A DNA stretch of 64,000 nt from Streptomyces graminofaciens (GCF_030294945.1 NZ_AP018448.1:4990001-5054000); one strand, 5' to 3'; numbered from the stretch's first letter, positions 45,642-54,540 are shown. Notes: a model not told the origin generated them from the letters alone. Translations and numbers: made by a program.

Positions 45642-46604
45642 ATGTTGCAGAACGTGGCCGTGGTCCTCCTGGACGGTGTGCATCCCTTCGAACTCGGCGT
45701 CGTCTGCGAGGTCTTCGGCCTGGACCGCAGCGATGAGGGACTGCCGGTGTACGACTTCGCGGTCACCTCGGCGGAGGGGCCGACGCTGAGCACGCACGCC
45801 GGGTTCACGATCTCCACGCCGTACGGCCTGGACCGGCTTGAGGAGGCGGACCTCATCGTCGTACCGGCCGGCGAGAGCTTTGTGCGGCGGATCTATCCGG
45901 CGGACCTGCTGGACTCGCTGCGCCGGGCCGCCGACCGCGGTGCCCGGGTGCTCAGCGTCTGCTCCGGTGTCTTCGTGCTCGGCGCGGCAGGCCTGCTGGA
46001 CGGCCGGCGCTGCACGGTGCACTGGAAGCAGGCCGACGAGCTCACCCGGCAGTATCCGCGGGCGATCGTCGAGCCGGACGTGCTGTACGTGGACGCGGAC
46101 CCGGTGATCACCTCGGCGGGCACCGCCTCCGGCATCGACGCCTGTCTGCACCTCGTGCGGAAGGAACAGGGACCGGAGGTCGCCAACAAGATCGCCCGGC
46201 GGATGATCGTGCCCCCGCACCGGGACGGCGGACAGGCCCAGTACATCGAGCGGCCGCTGCCGCGCACACAGTGCGACACGGTCGGCGAGGTGCTCGTGTG
46301 GATGGAGCAGCACCTCGACGAGGAGGTCACCGTCGAGCAGCTCGCCGCCCGGGCCCATATGTCACCGCGTACGTTCGCCCGCCGCTTCCAGCAGGAGACG
46401 GGCACGACTCCCTACCGCTGGATCCTGCGCCAACGTGTGCTGCTGGCCCAGCGGTTGCTGGAGGCGACGGACGAGACGATGGACGCGATCGCCTGGCGCA
46501 CCGGCTTCGGCACGGCGGCCGCCCTGCGCCATCAGTTCGTACGCTCACTGGGCACGACCCCGCAGGCGTACCGCCGCGCCTTCCGGGGCCCGGAGGCCGC
46601 CTGA
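45642..46604 (+). CDS. GlxA-like regulator: DJ-1/PfpI domain plus AraC helix-turn-helix
   Basis: 320 residues. Residues 1-185 form a DJ-1/PfpI domain with the nucleophile-elbow Cys in RVLSVCSGVFVLGAAGLL, probably a sensor. Residues 215-315 carry two HTH motifs (VEQLAARAHMSPRTFARRFQQETG and MDAIAWRTGFGTAAALRHQF). The start at 45642 opens the first beta strand. S. coelicolor has an AraC-like nrdS with nrdAB; here two minus-strand genes lie between, so identity with NrdS is possible but not shown. Confidence 0.88.
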   Translation: MLQNVAVVLLDGVHPFELGVVCEVFGLDRSDEGLPVYDFAVTSAEGPTLSTHAGFTISTPYGLDRLEEADLIVVPAGESFVRRIYPADLLDSLRRAADRGARVLSVCSGVFVLGAAGLLDGRRCTVHWKQADELTRQYPRAIVEPDVLYVDADPVITSAGTASGIDACLHLVRKEQGPEVANKIARRMIVPPHRDGGQAQYIERPLPRTQCDTVGEVLVWMEQHLDEEVTVEQLAARAHMSPRTFARRFQQETGTTPYRWILRQRVLLAQRLLEATDETMDAIAWRTGFGTAAALRHQFVRSLGTTPQAYRRAFRGPEAA

Positions 46605-46629
46605 CGGCGAACAGCTCCCGGAGCGGCTC

Positions 46630-47280
46630 TCAGTCGTTCGCGACCACGGCGTAACGGGGCTCGTTCGCGGCCATCTGCCGCAGCGCGTCCTTGCGGTCGC
46701 GCTTGGAGAGCCGGTCGATGTAGAGGTACCCGTACAGGTGGTCGGTCTCGTGCTGCAGGCACCGCGCGAAGTAGCCCGTGCCACGCACCTTGATCGGGTT
46801 GCCCTTCTCGTCCTGCCCGGTGACCTCGGCGTAGTCGGGGCGCGCGAGCGGCATGTACGCGGTCGGCACCGACAGGCAGCCCTCGTTGCTGTCGTCCAGA
46901 CTGCGCCGCTCGGCGGGGAGTTCGACCAGCTTGGGGTTGCAGACCACGCCGGTGTGCCGCTTGCCCTCGTCGTCGGGGCAGTCGTAGACGAACACCTTCA
47001 GGTCGACGCCGATCTGGTTGGCGGCCAGGCCCACGCCCTCGGCGGTGTGCTGGCTGGCGAACATGTCGTCGACCAGCTTCGCCAGTTCGTCGTCGAACTC
47101 GGTGACGTCCTTGCACTCCTTGTGCAGCACGGGGTTCCCGACGACCGTGATGGGCCGCGACGTACCGCGCTCACGGCGGGCCGCCTCGCGCTCCTCGCAG
47201 TCCTCGGTGTCGATGACGAAGCCCTCGTCGTCCACGGGGAGCACGCCCGCGTGCTGCTGATCGGTGTCCTGCTGCGCCAT
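46630..47280 (-). CDS. def: Peptide deformylase
   Basis: 216 residues removing formyl groups from nascent proteins. Motif 1 [11 protein letters not shown], motif 2 EGCLSVP with metal Cys, motif 3 QHETDHLYG with metal His pair and catalytic Glu. The N-terminal 45 residues (acidic, [20 protein letters not shown]) extend beyond the E. coli type and are seen in actinobacterial long forms. ATG start. Confidence 0.95.
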   Translation of the reverse strand: MAQQDTDQQHAGVLPVDDEGFVIDTEDCEEREAARRERGTSRPITVVGNPVLHKECKDVTEFDDELAKLVDDMFASQHTAEGVGLAANQIGVDLKVFVYDCPDDEGKRHTGVVCNPKLVELPAERRSLDDSNEGCLSVPTAYMPLARPDYAEVTGQDEKGNPIKVRGTGYFARCLQHETDHLYGYLYIDRLSKRDRKDALRQMAANEPRYAVVAND

Positions 47281-47329
47281 GACCGACGTATGCCTTCCTG
47301 AGATTCAAAGAAAAGGTGCGGATACAGCC

Positions 47330-47416
47330 TACGGGTCGGTGGCGCCCCTCAAGGGGCGCGGGGAACCGCGCGACCGGCCCCCACGAACCCGCGGGCCGGA
47401 ACACGACCGCACGCCC
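47330..47416. repeat. Dispersed streptomycete intergenic repeat
   Basis: GC-palindromic stretch with GGCGCCCCTCAAGGGGCGC and further short inverted repeats, of a type I recall between many Streptomyces genes. It is related in style to those at 58143-58215 and 61860-62060. No gene. Confidence 0.55.
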
Positions 47417-48397
47417 CTAACAGACCTCTTCCAGATCCCGCCAGTCACGAGAGTCCGGGCTGTCGGCCACCCACCCGTCCAGCAGCCCCCGGACCAGCGA
47501 GGCCGGCGCAGCGATCCCGCACTCCCGCTCGGGTGCCCACAGCTGCCCGTCGGTCCGGTGCCCGAGCGGCCCGGGATGTCCCGGCTCGCTGTGATCATGC
47601 GGGTCGAGATGCTCCCCGTCACCCTCGTCGGACGGCATCCGCGACTCCGAGCACAACCGGCACAGCAGCCGCACCGACGACGACCAGTCCTCCGCCGCGA
47701 ACCCGGCGTCGGCCGCGAGCCGCTCCAAGGCGTCCCGATCGTCCTCGGTGGCCGCCTCCAGCAGCACCACCCACGTCGGCACCGGCGACGGCGCCCACAG
47801 CTCGATCTCGTCGAAGACGGGGTAGGCGTGCCCGGCGGCCGTGGTCCGCTCGCCGTGCGGAACGCCGTCGTGCAGCACGACCTCGCCCCAGCGCCGCCCG
47901 GACGACGGCAGCGGAATGGACAGCACCTCGATCCGTGCCGGGTCCAGCCGCCGCCCCCACACGACCTCGGCCTCGCCCTCCGGCGACAGCCGTACGGCCG
48001 CGCTGCCGAGCTCCATGCCGACGGGCTCGCCGGCGCCGGTCCCGCTGCCGGGCACCTTCAGCCCGTACGCCTGCCAGGCCCGGCGGGCCAGCGGCCAGTC
48101 CTGCAGGGCGGTGGCGGCGATGCCGACGTTCCACCAGTCGGGGGCGCCGGTCTCGCGGTCGAGCAGCGCGACGGCCCTGAGACCCGCGGCCCGCGCCTGC
48201 TCCCAGTCGTGCCGGAACTTGTGGAGCAGGGCGAGGTTGAACCAGGACTCGGACAGCCACGGCTCCAGGTCCGCAGCACGTGTCAGCAGCGCGCCCGCGT
48301 CCTCGTAGCGTCCGTCGCCGATCAGCGTGAACGCGCGGTCGGTGGCCTGCCGCCACGAGGCGGAGGGCCGGTGCCGTCCCTTGCCGAAGATCCTCAC
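47417..48397 (-). CDS. TPR-like protein of unknown function
   Basis: 326 residues. The N-terminal half (about 12-115) has TPR-like helices: DRAFTLIGDGRYEDAGALLTRA, SWFNLALLHKFRHDWEQARAAG, WWNVGIAATALQDWPLARRAW. The C-terminal half is a separate domain with a Cys pair (LLCRLCSES). GTG start at 48397 because the family begins with RIFGKGRH; the ribosome site GGCGGG lies in a tandem duplication. Probably a scaffold; partner unknown. Confidence 0.75.
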   Translation of the reverse strand: MRIFGKGRHRPSASWRQATDRAFTLIGDGRYEDAGALLTRAADLEPWLSESWFNLALLHKFRHDWEQARAAGLRAVALLDRETGAPDWWNVGIAATALQDWPLARRAWQAYGLKVPGSGTGAGEPVGMELGSAAVRLSPEGEAEVVWGRRLDPARIEVLSIPLPSSGRRWGEVVLHDGVPHGERTTAAGHAYPVFDEIELWAPSPVPTWVVLLEAATEDDRDALERLAADAGFAAEDWSSSVRLLCRLCSESRMPSDEGDGEHLDPHDHSEPGHPGPLGHRTDGQLWAPERECGIAAPASLVRGLLDGWVADSPDSRDWRDLEEVC

Positions 48398-48436
48398 GAT
48401 TCCCGCCTGCCAGTTACGAATCCCGCCTGCCAGTTC
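48398..48436. repeat. 20-bp tandem duplication upstream of the TPR gene
   Basis: GATTCCCGCCTGCCAGTTA (48398-48416) is followed by GAATCCCGCCTGCCAGTTC (48418-48436). On the minus strand each unit holds GGCAGGCGGGA, the probable ribosome binding site, so the site is doubled. Confidence 0.7.
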
Positions 48437-48595
48437 CGTGGAGTGAGCTGGCCTGTGCCCCCGCATACCCTCTCCCTCGCATCCAACCACGGACGGAAGG
48501 AGAGCCGCTCATTACCCATGGGTTACCCAGTCATCGGCAGCGTAAGACCGTCGGCCCCTCTCCCACCACCGCCCTTGCCGAGCTTTCCCCGGAGC

Positions 48596-49849
48596 TCAAA
48601 CACCCGGAGGGACTCCCGTCGCGCCGCCCCCTTGTCTGGCCAGCACCCGGGCGAGTGCCTCCACGACCTGCGGCTGATAGTCCCGCGCGGTCCCCAGCCG
48701 CAGCTCCTCCAGCGCCTTCAGCGGCGCCCCCGCCGCCCCGTCCCGCGTCTTCTCCTCGTACGCGTTCACCGCTCGTACGACCCGGGCGCCGACCGGCTGC
48801 TCACGGTACGGATCCGCCTGCCGCTCCACCACGACGGCGACCTCGGCGTCCACCCCGGTCTGCCGTACGACCGCGCCGCCGAGCAGTGCGATCCGGCGCT
48901 GTTCCTCGGCCGGGAGCCCTGCGGTGGCTCCGGCGGGCACGGGGTCGACGAGGCTGAGCTGTCCGATGTCGTGCATCAGCGCCGCGTGTTCCAGCACGAT
49001 CAGCTCCGCCTCGGTCAGGCCCAGCTCCCGGCCCACGTCACGGCTGAGCGCGGCCACGCGCCGCGCGTGCCCCGCGGGGGTGTATCCGGCGATCTCGGTG
49101 GCCCTGGCCAGCGACGCGATGGTCTGCCGATAGGTGGCCCGCACGGCCGCGTACCGCCGGAAGGACAGCTGGGTGAGCAGCAGGGGGAGGGAGAAGACGG
49201 GCAGGGCCCACAGTCCCACGACGGCGACCGCGAGCGACATCACGACGCCGGTCGCGCACACCGCGGGGCCGATCCCGACCAGCGCTCGCAGCTCGTCCCT
49301 CAGCAGCGGCCCGAACGGCCACCCCGTGCGTGCGCGCGCGGTCGTCGCGGCGAGGACGGCCCCGCACAGCGCGGTCAGCACGAGCAGCGAGACGAGGAGC
49401 AGGACGTACGCGGGGCCGGTCCACTCCGCCAGCAGGCCCCGGTTGTAGAGGGGCTGGAAGCAGACGGCGGCGAAGGCGACGGTGAGAACACGCCGGGTGA
49501 GGTGGTCGAGGGTGCGCCCGCGCCCCTTCGCCACGTGCGGCACACAGCCGACCAGCGCGGCAGCGACGACGACCGCGACGACCTGGAGCACCCCGTGGTG
49601 CGTGGACTGTCCGCCGTTCTCACCGAGCAGCGCGTACGCCAGGGCCCCGGCGGCCCCGAGCGGCGCGCTGGCCCGCCCCTCCCCGCTCCACCGGGACAGC
49701 TCCCCGACGGCGATGAGCGCCCCGAAGGCGAGGGCGGCCCCGGGTTCGTGGAGGCCGTACCAGAGGGTGTGGGCGACGGAGACGAGAGCGAGGAGAACGG
49801 TGGTGGTGTGGAGGAGCGAGAGGCGGCGCAGGCGGCGGGCCGGTCTCAT
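48596..49849 (-). CDS. Membrane protein with degenerate HD domain
   Basis: 417 residues. About eight helices in the first 235 residues, then an HD domain with HARRVAALSRDVGRELGLTE and ALMHDIGQLSLV. The HD pair is kept but the HD-GYP signature HHExxDGxGYP is missing and HDxGK reads HDIGQ, so phosphodiesterase activity is doubtful. It overlaps the next gene upstream by four bases (ATGA), suggesting a heteromeric partner role. Confidence 0.85.
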   Translation of the reverse strand: MRPARRLRRLSLLHTTTVLLALVSVAHTLWYGLHEPGAALAFGALIAVGELSRWSGEGRASAPLGAAGALAYALLGENGGQSTHHGVLQVVAVVVAAALVGCVPHVAKGRGRTLDHLTRRVLTVAFAAVCFQPLYNRGLLAEWTGPAYVLLLVSLLVLTALCGAVLAATTARARTGWPFGPLLRDELRALVGIGPAVCATGVVMSLAVAVVGLWALPVFSLPLLLTQLSFRRYAAVRATYRQTIASLARATEIAGYTPAGHARRVAALSRDVGRELGLTEAELIVLEHAALMHDIGQLSLVDPVPAGATAGLPAEEQRRIALLGGAVVRQTGVDAEVAVVVERQADPYREQPVGARVVRAVNAYEEKTRDGAAGAPLKALEELRLGTARDYQPQVVEALARVLARQGGGATGVPPGV

Positions 49850-51240
49850 GGAGCGGCCCTCCCACCCGTGGCGTTGGGCTGCCCCACGATCCGCTCGGCC
49901 GGGGGTGTGCGCTGCGCCGATACGTTTCCGCCGGCCTCCGCCGTGACCGTGGGATGCCATCCGCACCGGTCCAGCGCCCGGACGAGCGCCCGCACCATGA
50001 CCGGGTCGAACTGCGCCCCGGCGCACCTCTCCAGCTCCTCCAGGGCGGCGGCGACCGGCCGGGCCCGGCTGTACGACCGGGTGGAGGTCATCGCGTCGAA
50101 GGCGTCGGCGACCGCCACCACCCGGGCGAACTCGGGGATCTGGTTCCCCATCAGCCCGCACGGATACCCGCTCCCGTCCAGCCGCTCGTGGTGGTGCAGC
50201 ACCGCCGCCCGGGCCTCGCCGAGGAACGAGATCCCGCGGACCATCTCGTGGCCGTACTCGGGATGCAGTTCGATGACCCGCCGTTCCTCGGGGGTGAGGG
50301 GCCCGTCCTTGCGCAACAGCCGGGTGGGGACGCCGAGTTTGCCCACGTCGTGCAGGATGCCGGCGAAGCGGAGCACCTCGGCCCGCTCGTCGTCCATGCC
50401 CAGCTCCCGGGCGATCATCATGGACGCCTGCCCGACCCGCTCGCTGTGCCCGCGCGTGTAGCCGTCCTTGATGTCGACGGCCTGCACCAGCGCGCGGATG
50501 GTCGCCTGGTGCGCCGCCCGCTCCCGGTGGTACTGGGCGAACACCCAGCAGGACACATACATCGGCAGCAGGACGAGCAGCGCCGCGACCGGTCCGTACG
50601 GGCTGCGCCAGAGCACCGCCATCATCAGCCCGGCGAGCCCATGGACGGCGACGGGGCCCAGTGAACGGGCGAAGAGCCCGCCCCACGCGCCGCGCACCGG
50701 CCCCCTCCCCCACTCTCGACTCCGCTCGAGTGGGGGGACCCCCATGGCCAGCGCCCGGATCCCGCCGTCGAGCACGGTCAGCACCGCGCAGAACGCGAGC
50801 ACCGCGGCCCCGGCGGGCAGCAGGGCGTACGGGAAGTCGGGTCCGGCGACGGCGTCCCGGCCGCCCAGCGCCCAGTGCGCCCACGAGGCGGCCCACACGG
50901 CGAGGGCCAGCTGCGCCGCGCGCCAGATCCGCCGCAGCCGACGCGGCCGCTGCTCGACCCGGGCGAGCAGCGCCCCCGGCACGGCCACGAGCGCGGCGGC
51001 CGGGGGCGGCAGCAGAAAAGCCCCCGCGAGCAGTACGGGGAAGAACGTGCCCATGCCCTTCGGCGCCCGGTGGCCGACGAAGGGACAGCGGGTGATCTGC
51101 TCACAGGCCGCGTAGAGCACCGCGAGCAGTGCGACGGCCCACCACGGGGCGCGTACGTCCGGCAGCGGGGCCAGACAGACCAGGGCACCGAGAACGACAC
51201 AGGCGACGTACGCACGTGCCCATGCCGGAACCGACCCCAT
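49846..51240 (-). CDS. HD-GYP domain membrane phosphodiesterase
   Basis: 464 residues. About seven helices up to residue 235, then a canonical HD-GYP domain: HSERVGQASMMIAREL, FAGILHDVGKLGVPTRLL (HD at 297-298) and HHHERLDGSGYP (349-360). Such domains hydrolyse cyclic di-GMP, which controls Streptomyces development through BldD. No GGDEF or EAL domain is attached. A palindromic DNA repeat inserted residues around 165-179 in the loop between helices. ATG start. Confidence 0.9.
   Translation of the reverse strand: MGSVPAWARAYVACVVLGALVCLAPLPDVRAPWWAVALLAVLYAACEQITRCPFVGHRAPKGMGTFFPVLLAGAFLLPPPAAALVAVPGALLARVEQRPRRLRRIWRAAQLALAVWAASWAHWALGGRDAVAGPDFPYALLPAGAAVLAFCAVLTVLDGGIRALAMGVPPLERSREWGRGPVRGAWGGLFARSLGPVAVHGLAGLMMAVLWRSPYGPVAALLVLLPMYVSCWVFAQYHRERAAHQATIRALVQAVDIKDGYTRGHSERVGQASMMIARELGMDDERAEVLRFAGILHDVGKLGVPTRLLRKDGPLTPEERRVIELHPEYGHEMVRGISFLGEARAAVLHHHERLDGSGYPCGLMGNQIPEFARVVAVADAFDAMTSTRSYSRARPVAAALEELERCAGAQFDPVMVRALVRALDRCGWHPTVTAEAGGNVSAQRTPPAERIVGQPNATGGRAAP
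50704..50744. repeat. Palindromic repeat inserted in the HD-GYP coding sequence
   Basis: CCCCCACTC (50707-50715) pairs with GAGTGGGGG (50728-50736) around TCGACTCCGCTC; GACCCCCAT follows. In frame on the minus strand it encodes MGVPPLERSREWG. The same peptide type recurs in unrelated Streptomyces proteins, as I recall. Related to 21034-21072. Confidence 0.65.
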
Positions 51241-51419
51241 GGCGCCGCCTTCCCGTGATTTCAGGCTCCGGAGCCTAGGGCGGCCCGGGGCGGGCAGGGG
51301 TGGCTATGGGGGAATAGGTCGGGCCAAGGTGGCGGGATTAACCCCTTCGGGTGAAGAGACGTTCCTGTGGCGACGGCTGCGGTGACGGGTCTGGGTGGCG
51401 TTCGCTCCCAGGCCGTCGC

Positions 51420-51809
51420 TCAGCCGGCCACGTCTGCCGCGAGGGCCTTGTTGAGCTGTTCCACCGTGGCGGGGGTCTCGCGCTGGAAGGCGGCGATGTC
51501 GAGGCCGTCGTCGGCCATCACGGTCAGCAGGGTCCGCTCGCCGACGGCCACGACGATGACGTGCCCGGAACCGCAGCGGATCATCACCTCGCGGAGCGCG
51601 CCGACGCCGGACTGGTCGGCCATACGACGGGAGACGCCAAGGGTTGCGGCGGCGAGGGCGGCGACGGACTCGGCGTGGACCTTGTCGACGTCGGCGACGA
51701 CTAACAGCCCGTCCACGGTGGACAGGACGCTCTCGGAGACGCCCATCACCCGGTCACGCAGCGCGGCCAGGATGCCGGTCAACGATTCGGTCGATGCGTG
51801 TGCGGTCAT
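51420..51809 (-). CDS. Roadblock/LC7 protein 1
   Basis: 129 residues of the roadblock/LC7 fold, a dimeric platform for small GTPases. Typical VDGLLVVADVDKVHAESVAALAAATLGVSRRMADQ and RCGSGHVIVVAVGERTLLTVMA. It is the last gene in a minus-strand cluster with a low-complexity gene, a DUF4388 gene and another roadblock gene. Confidence 0.88.
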   Translation of the reverse strand: MTAHASTESLTGILAALRDRVMGVSESVLSTVDGLLVVADVDKVHAESVAALAAATLGVSRRMADQSGVGALREVMIRCGSGHVIVVAVGERTLLTVMADDGLDIAAFQRETPATVEQLNKALAADVAG

Positions 51810-51868
51810 GGGGACGTGCTCCTTGGTCCAGATGTTCTGCGGTGGGTCGTGCGGCCCGAGCGGCTCAG

Positions 51869-52576
51869 TCAGTCGGACAGATGCCGGTCGGACTCGGGGA
51901 GAGCCCGCAGCCCGCGGCGGACGCGCCGCAGCATTTCGACAGAGGGTTGGTCGGCGAGGAGGTCCTCGGCCGAGAGAAGGGATAAGGAAGGGAAATCGGG
52001 CGGCGACACTCCGGCAGGGCTCCCCTGCCCGTCGTCGCCGACACCCCCGGAACCGGGCGCCGCACCCCGCGCCGGCTTCCGCACGGGCAGCGGCGGCGGT
52101 GGCTCGGCCGTGGGGCCGGGCGTTGGAGCCGCGGGGCCGGACCCGTCGGCAACGGGAACGGACTTGTCGGTCGTGGGAACGGACTTATCGGTCGCGGGAA
52201 CGGGCAGGTCGGTCGCGGGAACGGACTGCACGGCCGGAGGAACGGACTCCGGGGCCGGAAGACCGGACTCCGCAACCGCGGAACCCCGCTCCTTCGCCGG
52301 AAGGCCCGGCTCCACATCAGCCAGACCCAACTCCGCCACCGGAAGGCTCGACTCCGCGGCCGCACGGCCCAACTCCATGGCCGAGAGGCCGGACTCCGCA
52401 GCTCCCGAGTCGGACTCCACCCCCGTGCGGCCGGACTCGTGGGACGGCGGCGATTCCACAGGTGCCGTCGGCCGTTCGGCCGCGGTCTCTCGCGGACTCG
52501 CGGCCAGGCCCCGCCGAAGCCGGGCGGCCTTGCTGCGCCGGCGGCGTTTGCGGGCCGGGTCTTCGTCTGGTCTCAC
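51869..52576 (-). CDS. Low-complexity protein with tandem degenerate repeats
   Basis: 235 residues. Basic N-terminus RKRRRRSKAARLRRG, then a stretch of degenerate 8-11-residue units such as AESGLSAMELG, AESSLPVAELG and VPATDKSVPTTD (about 50-150), a Pro-rich linker and an ordered acidic C-terminal helix region SLSLLSAEDLLADQPSVEMLRRVRRGLRALPES. GTG start overlapping the DUF4388 stop (GTGA). No family recognised; a linker or scaffold is likely. Confidence 0.65.
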   Translation of the reverse strand: MRPDEDPARKRRRRSKAARLRRGLAASPRETAAERPTAPVESPPSHESGRTGVESDSGAAESGLSAMELGRAAAESSLPVAELGLADVEPGLPAKERGSAVAESGLPAPESVPPAVQSVPATDLPVPATDKSVPTTDKSVPVADGSGPAAPTPGPTAEPPPPLPVRKPARGAAPGSGGVGDDGQGSPAGVSPPDFPSLSLLSAEDLLADQPSVEMLRRVRRGLRALPESDRHLSD

Positions 52577-53574
52577 GACCCGCCCTCTGCTCCGAGGTCG
52601 TCGGCGGGAGATCCCCCACCGGGTCTGCGTCTGGGCAGGGGGCCCGCCCGTGCCGACGGCTCCTGCGACGCCGTGTACGCCTGCGGGACCCGGGGCGCGG
52701 TGCTGGGCCGGCCATCGAATGTGGTCCTGGTCTCCCACTGGACGACGCCGAACGACTCCAGCCGGATCAGGTCCAGCATCACCGCGTAGAGCCCGCGCCC
52801 CCGGGCGAACGCGATGTCACGTGGCGTACGGCGTCCATTGGCACTCTCGACGAGGTCGAGGTGACGCCGTGTCAGTCGGCCGTCGAGCGCAGGGGTCTTC
52901 GGGGTTCCTCGGGTCCCCTGAGGTCCAGTGGTTCCAGTAGTTCGAGTGGTTCCAGGGTTTGCCGAGCCGCCCGGGGCGTCAGGGTCTCCCGTGGCCCCCA
53001 GGCCTCCAGCGCCCTCCCGGTCTCCCGAAGCCCCAGGTTCCCCCGGCACATCCGGATCTCCCCAACCGCCGACCCGCGCCGGCCGTACCCGGGCCAGCTC
53101 CCCCGCAGGACCCCACAGCCGGGACAGCAGCGTCATGCGTCGGGTGGTCTCCTCGGCCAGTGTCCGTGGTTCCACTCCGGGCCGGGCGACGAGCGTGGGC
53201 TCACGCCCGGTCAGTTCCCAACCGCCGGGCGGGCTGAGCGCCATGGCGAAGGCACCGTCGTACACGGCCGCCGTACAGACGACATCCAGCTCGCCGGCGC
53301 CGATCAGGCCCGCGGCCACCAGATGTGATCCGAGCCGGTCGGCGTCGGGCTGCGCCGCGCACGCCGCCAGCCAGGCCTCGTCGTCGATCCGGCCGGACGC
53401 GAGCAGCGCGGACGTCGCGGTCGGCGCGCCCGGTGTCTCGATCGCGCCGACCAGGCCGTCGCGCAGGTGAATCGTGCCACCGGGGGAACCGGAGACCCGT
53501 ACCGTGCCGTCGAAGCCCTCCTCGCGCAGCGCCTGCAGGAGAGCCGGCACATTGCGTGCCGAGGGGTTCTTCAC
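52573..53574 (-). CDS. DUF4388 (PATAN-like) domain protein
   Basis: 333 residues. The first 95 residues match DUF4388: LLQALREEGFDGTVRVSGSPGGTIHLRDGLVGAIETP. A second all-alpha/winged segment follows at about 225-290 (ALDGRLTRRHLDLVESANGRRTPRDIAFARGRGLYAVM), with Gly/Thr/Pro linkers rich in TTGTTGPQGTRGTP between. It overlaps roadblock gene 2 upstream (ATGA) and the low-complexity gene downstream, so the three are translationally coupled. Confidence 0.75.
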   Translation of the reverse strand: MKNPSARNVPALLQALREEGFDGTVRVSGSPGGTIHLRDGLVGAIETPGAPTATSALLASGRIDDEAWLAACAAQPDADRLGSHLVAAGLIGAGELDVVCTAAVYDGAFAMALSPPGGWELTGREPTLVARPGVEPRTLAEETTRRMTLLSRLWGPAGELARVRPARVGGWGDPDVPGEPGASGDREGAGGLGATGDPDAPGGSANPGTTRTTGTTGPQGTRGTPKTPALDGRLTRRHLDLVESANGRRTPRDIAFARGRGLYAVMLDLIRLESFGVVQWETRTTFDGRPSTAPRVPQAYTASQEPSARAGPLPRRRPGGGSPADDLGAEGGS

Positions 53575-53945
53575 GCCAGCACCTCGCGGGCCGGGTCGCC
53601 CATGCTGCGCAGTGCCAGGGTCACATTGGCCCGGCTGCGGTCGAGCCCGGCCGCGAGCAGCAGCGGATCACCGGCCGACCTGACCACGGAGAGCAGTACC
53701 TGGTGGCGCTTCGTGCTGGTCATGATCACGCTCTCCAACTCCCCCACGGCCCCCGCCTCGCCGAGCCGCTCGGAGATGAGGTTGGCGAGGTCGGCGGCTT
53801 CCGTCCCGGCGCCGGCCTGGACGGCGTCTCCCGCCACGCCGTAGGTGAGTCCGGTGACCGCGTCGATCAGGGCGACGCCGGTGACGCCGGGAGAGTCGAG
53901 TAGCCGGTCCAGGGAGGCCTGGAGTGCCGTGGCCCGTTCCCCCAT
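53571..53945 (-). CDS. Roadblock/LC7 protein 2
   Basis: 124 residues, roadblock fold: LDRLLDSPGVTGVALIDAVTGLTYGVAG and ESVIMTSTKRHQVLLSVV, LLLAAGLDRSRANVTLALRSM. First gene of the minus-strand cluster; divergent from roadblock 3, with which it shares the LDRSRxNxxLA signature and may pair. Confidence 0.85.
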   Translation of the reverse strand: MGERATALQASLDRLLDSPGVTGVALIDAVTGLTYGVAGDAVQAGAGTEAADLANLISERLGEAGAVGELESVIMTSTKRHQVLLSVVRSAGDPLLLAAGLDRSRANVTLALRSMGDPAREVLA

Positions 53946-54099
53946 TCGCCCTCCACGTTCACGCGCCGCACAGTAGTTTGAACGCTAACTTTCGCAACCC
54001 ACAACAAAGTTGACGTTTGCGACCCAAGGATCGCTCGCGTTCGATCGTAGATGGCCGGACAGTTACCGGTCAGCAGCACTGAGGAATTGGGGCAGCAAT
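53946..54099. promoter_or_regulatory. Divergent promoter between roadblock genes 2 and 3
   Basis: 154 AT-richer bases with inverted arms TAACTTT and AAAGTTGA (about 53984-54015) and a -35-like TTGACG at 54010-54015. A shared operator is plausible. Confidence 0.45.
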
Positions 54100-54465
54100 A
54101 TGAACATCGAGACCGCGCTCAAGGAAGCGATGACCGTCGACGGCGCGATCGGCGTCGCACTGGTCGACTACGAGAGCGGTATGTCGCTCGGCACGCTCGG
54201 CGGCGGCCAGCACCTCGACCTCGAACTCGCGGCGGCCGGCAACACCGAGGTGGTGCGCTCCAAGATGCGCACGCTGGCCTCGCTGGACATGAACGACGTG
54301 ATCGAGGACATCCTGATCACGCTGGGCCAGCAGTACCACCTGATCCGCCCGCTCGGCAGCAGCAAGGGGTCGCTGTTCCTCTACCTCGCGCTGGACCGGT
54401 CGCGCAGCAACCTGGCGCTTGCCCGCCACGCCCTGAAGCGCATCGAGACCGGCCTCGACGTCTGA
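54100..54465 (+). CDS. Roadblock/LC7 protein 3
   Basis: 121 residues: IETALKEAMTVDGAIGVALVDYESGMSLGTLGG, EDILITLGQQYHLIRPLG and LYLALDRSRSNLALARHAL. Same fold and tail signature as roadblock 2. ATG start with GAGGAA 14 nt upstream. A strong terminator follows. No Ras-like GTPase gene is present, unlike in the cvn clusters. Confidence 0.88.
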   Translation: MNIETALKEAMTVDGAIGVALVDYESGMSLGTLGGGQHLDLELAAAGNTEVVRSKMRTLASLDMNDVIEDILITLGQQYHLIRPLGSSKGSLFLYLALDRSRSNLALARHALKRIETGLDV

Positions 54466-54493
54466 GCCGCCCCCACCGGCGGCGGGGAAGCAC

Positions 54494-54540
54494 TGAGCCC
54501 GTTCCGGGAGCGGCCGTTCGGCCGCCCGGGAACGGGCTCA
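54494..54540. terminator. Bidirectional terminator between roadblock 3 and rsrA
   Basis: Arms TGAGCCCGTTCC (54494-54505) and 54529-54540 are perfect complements; an inner GCGGCC/GGCCGC stem extends the hairpin. It serves both convergent genes. Confidence 0.88.
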
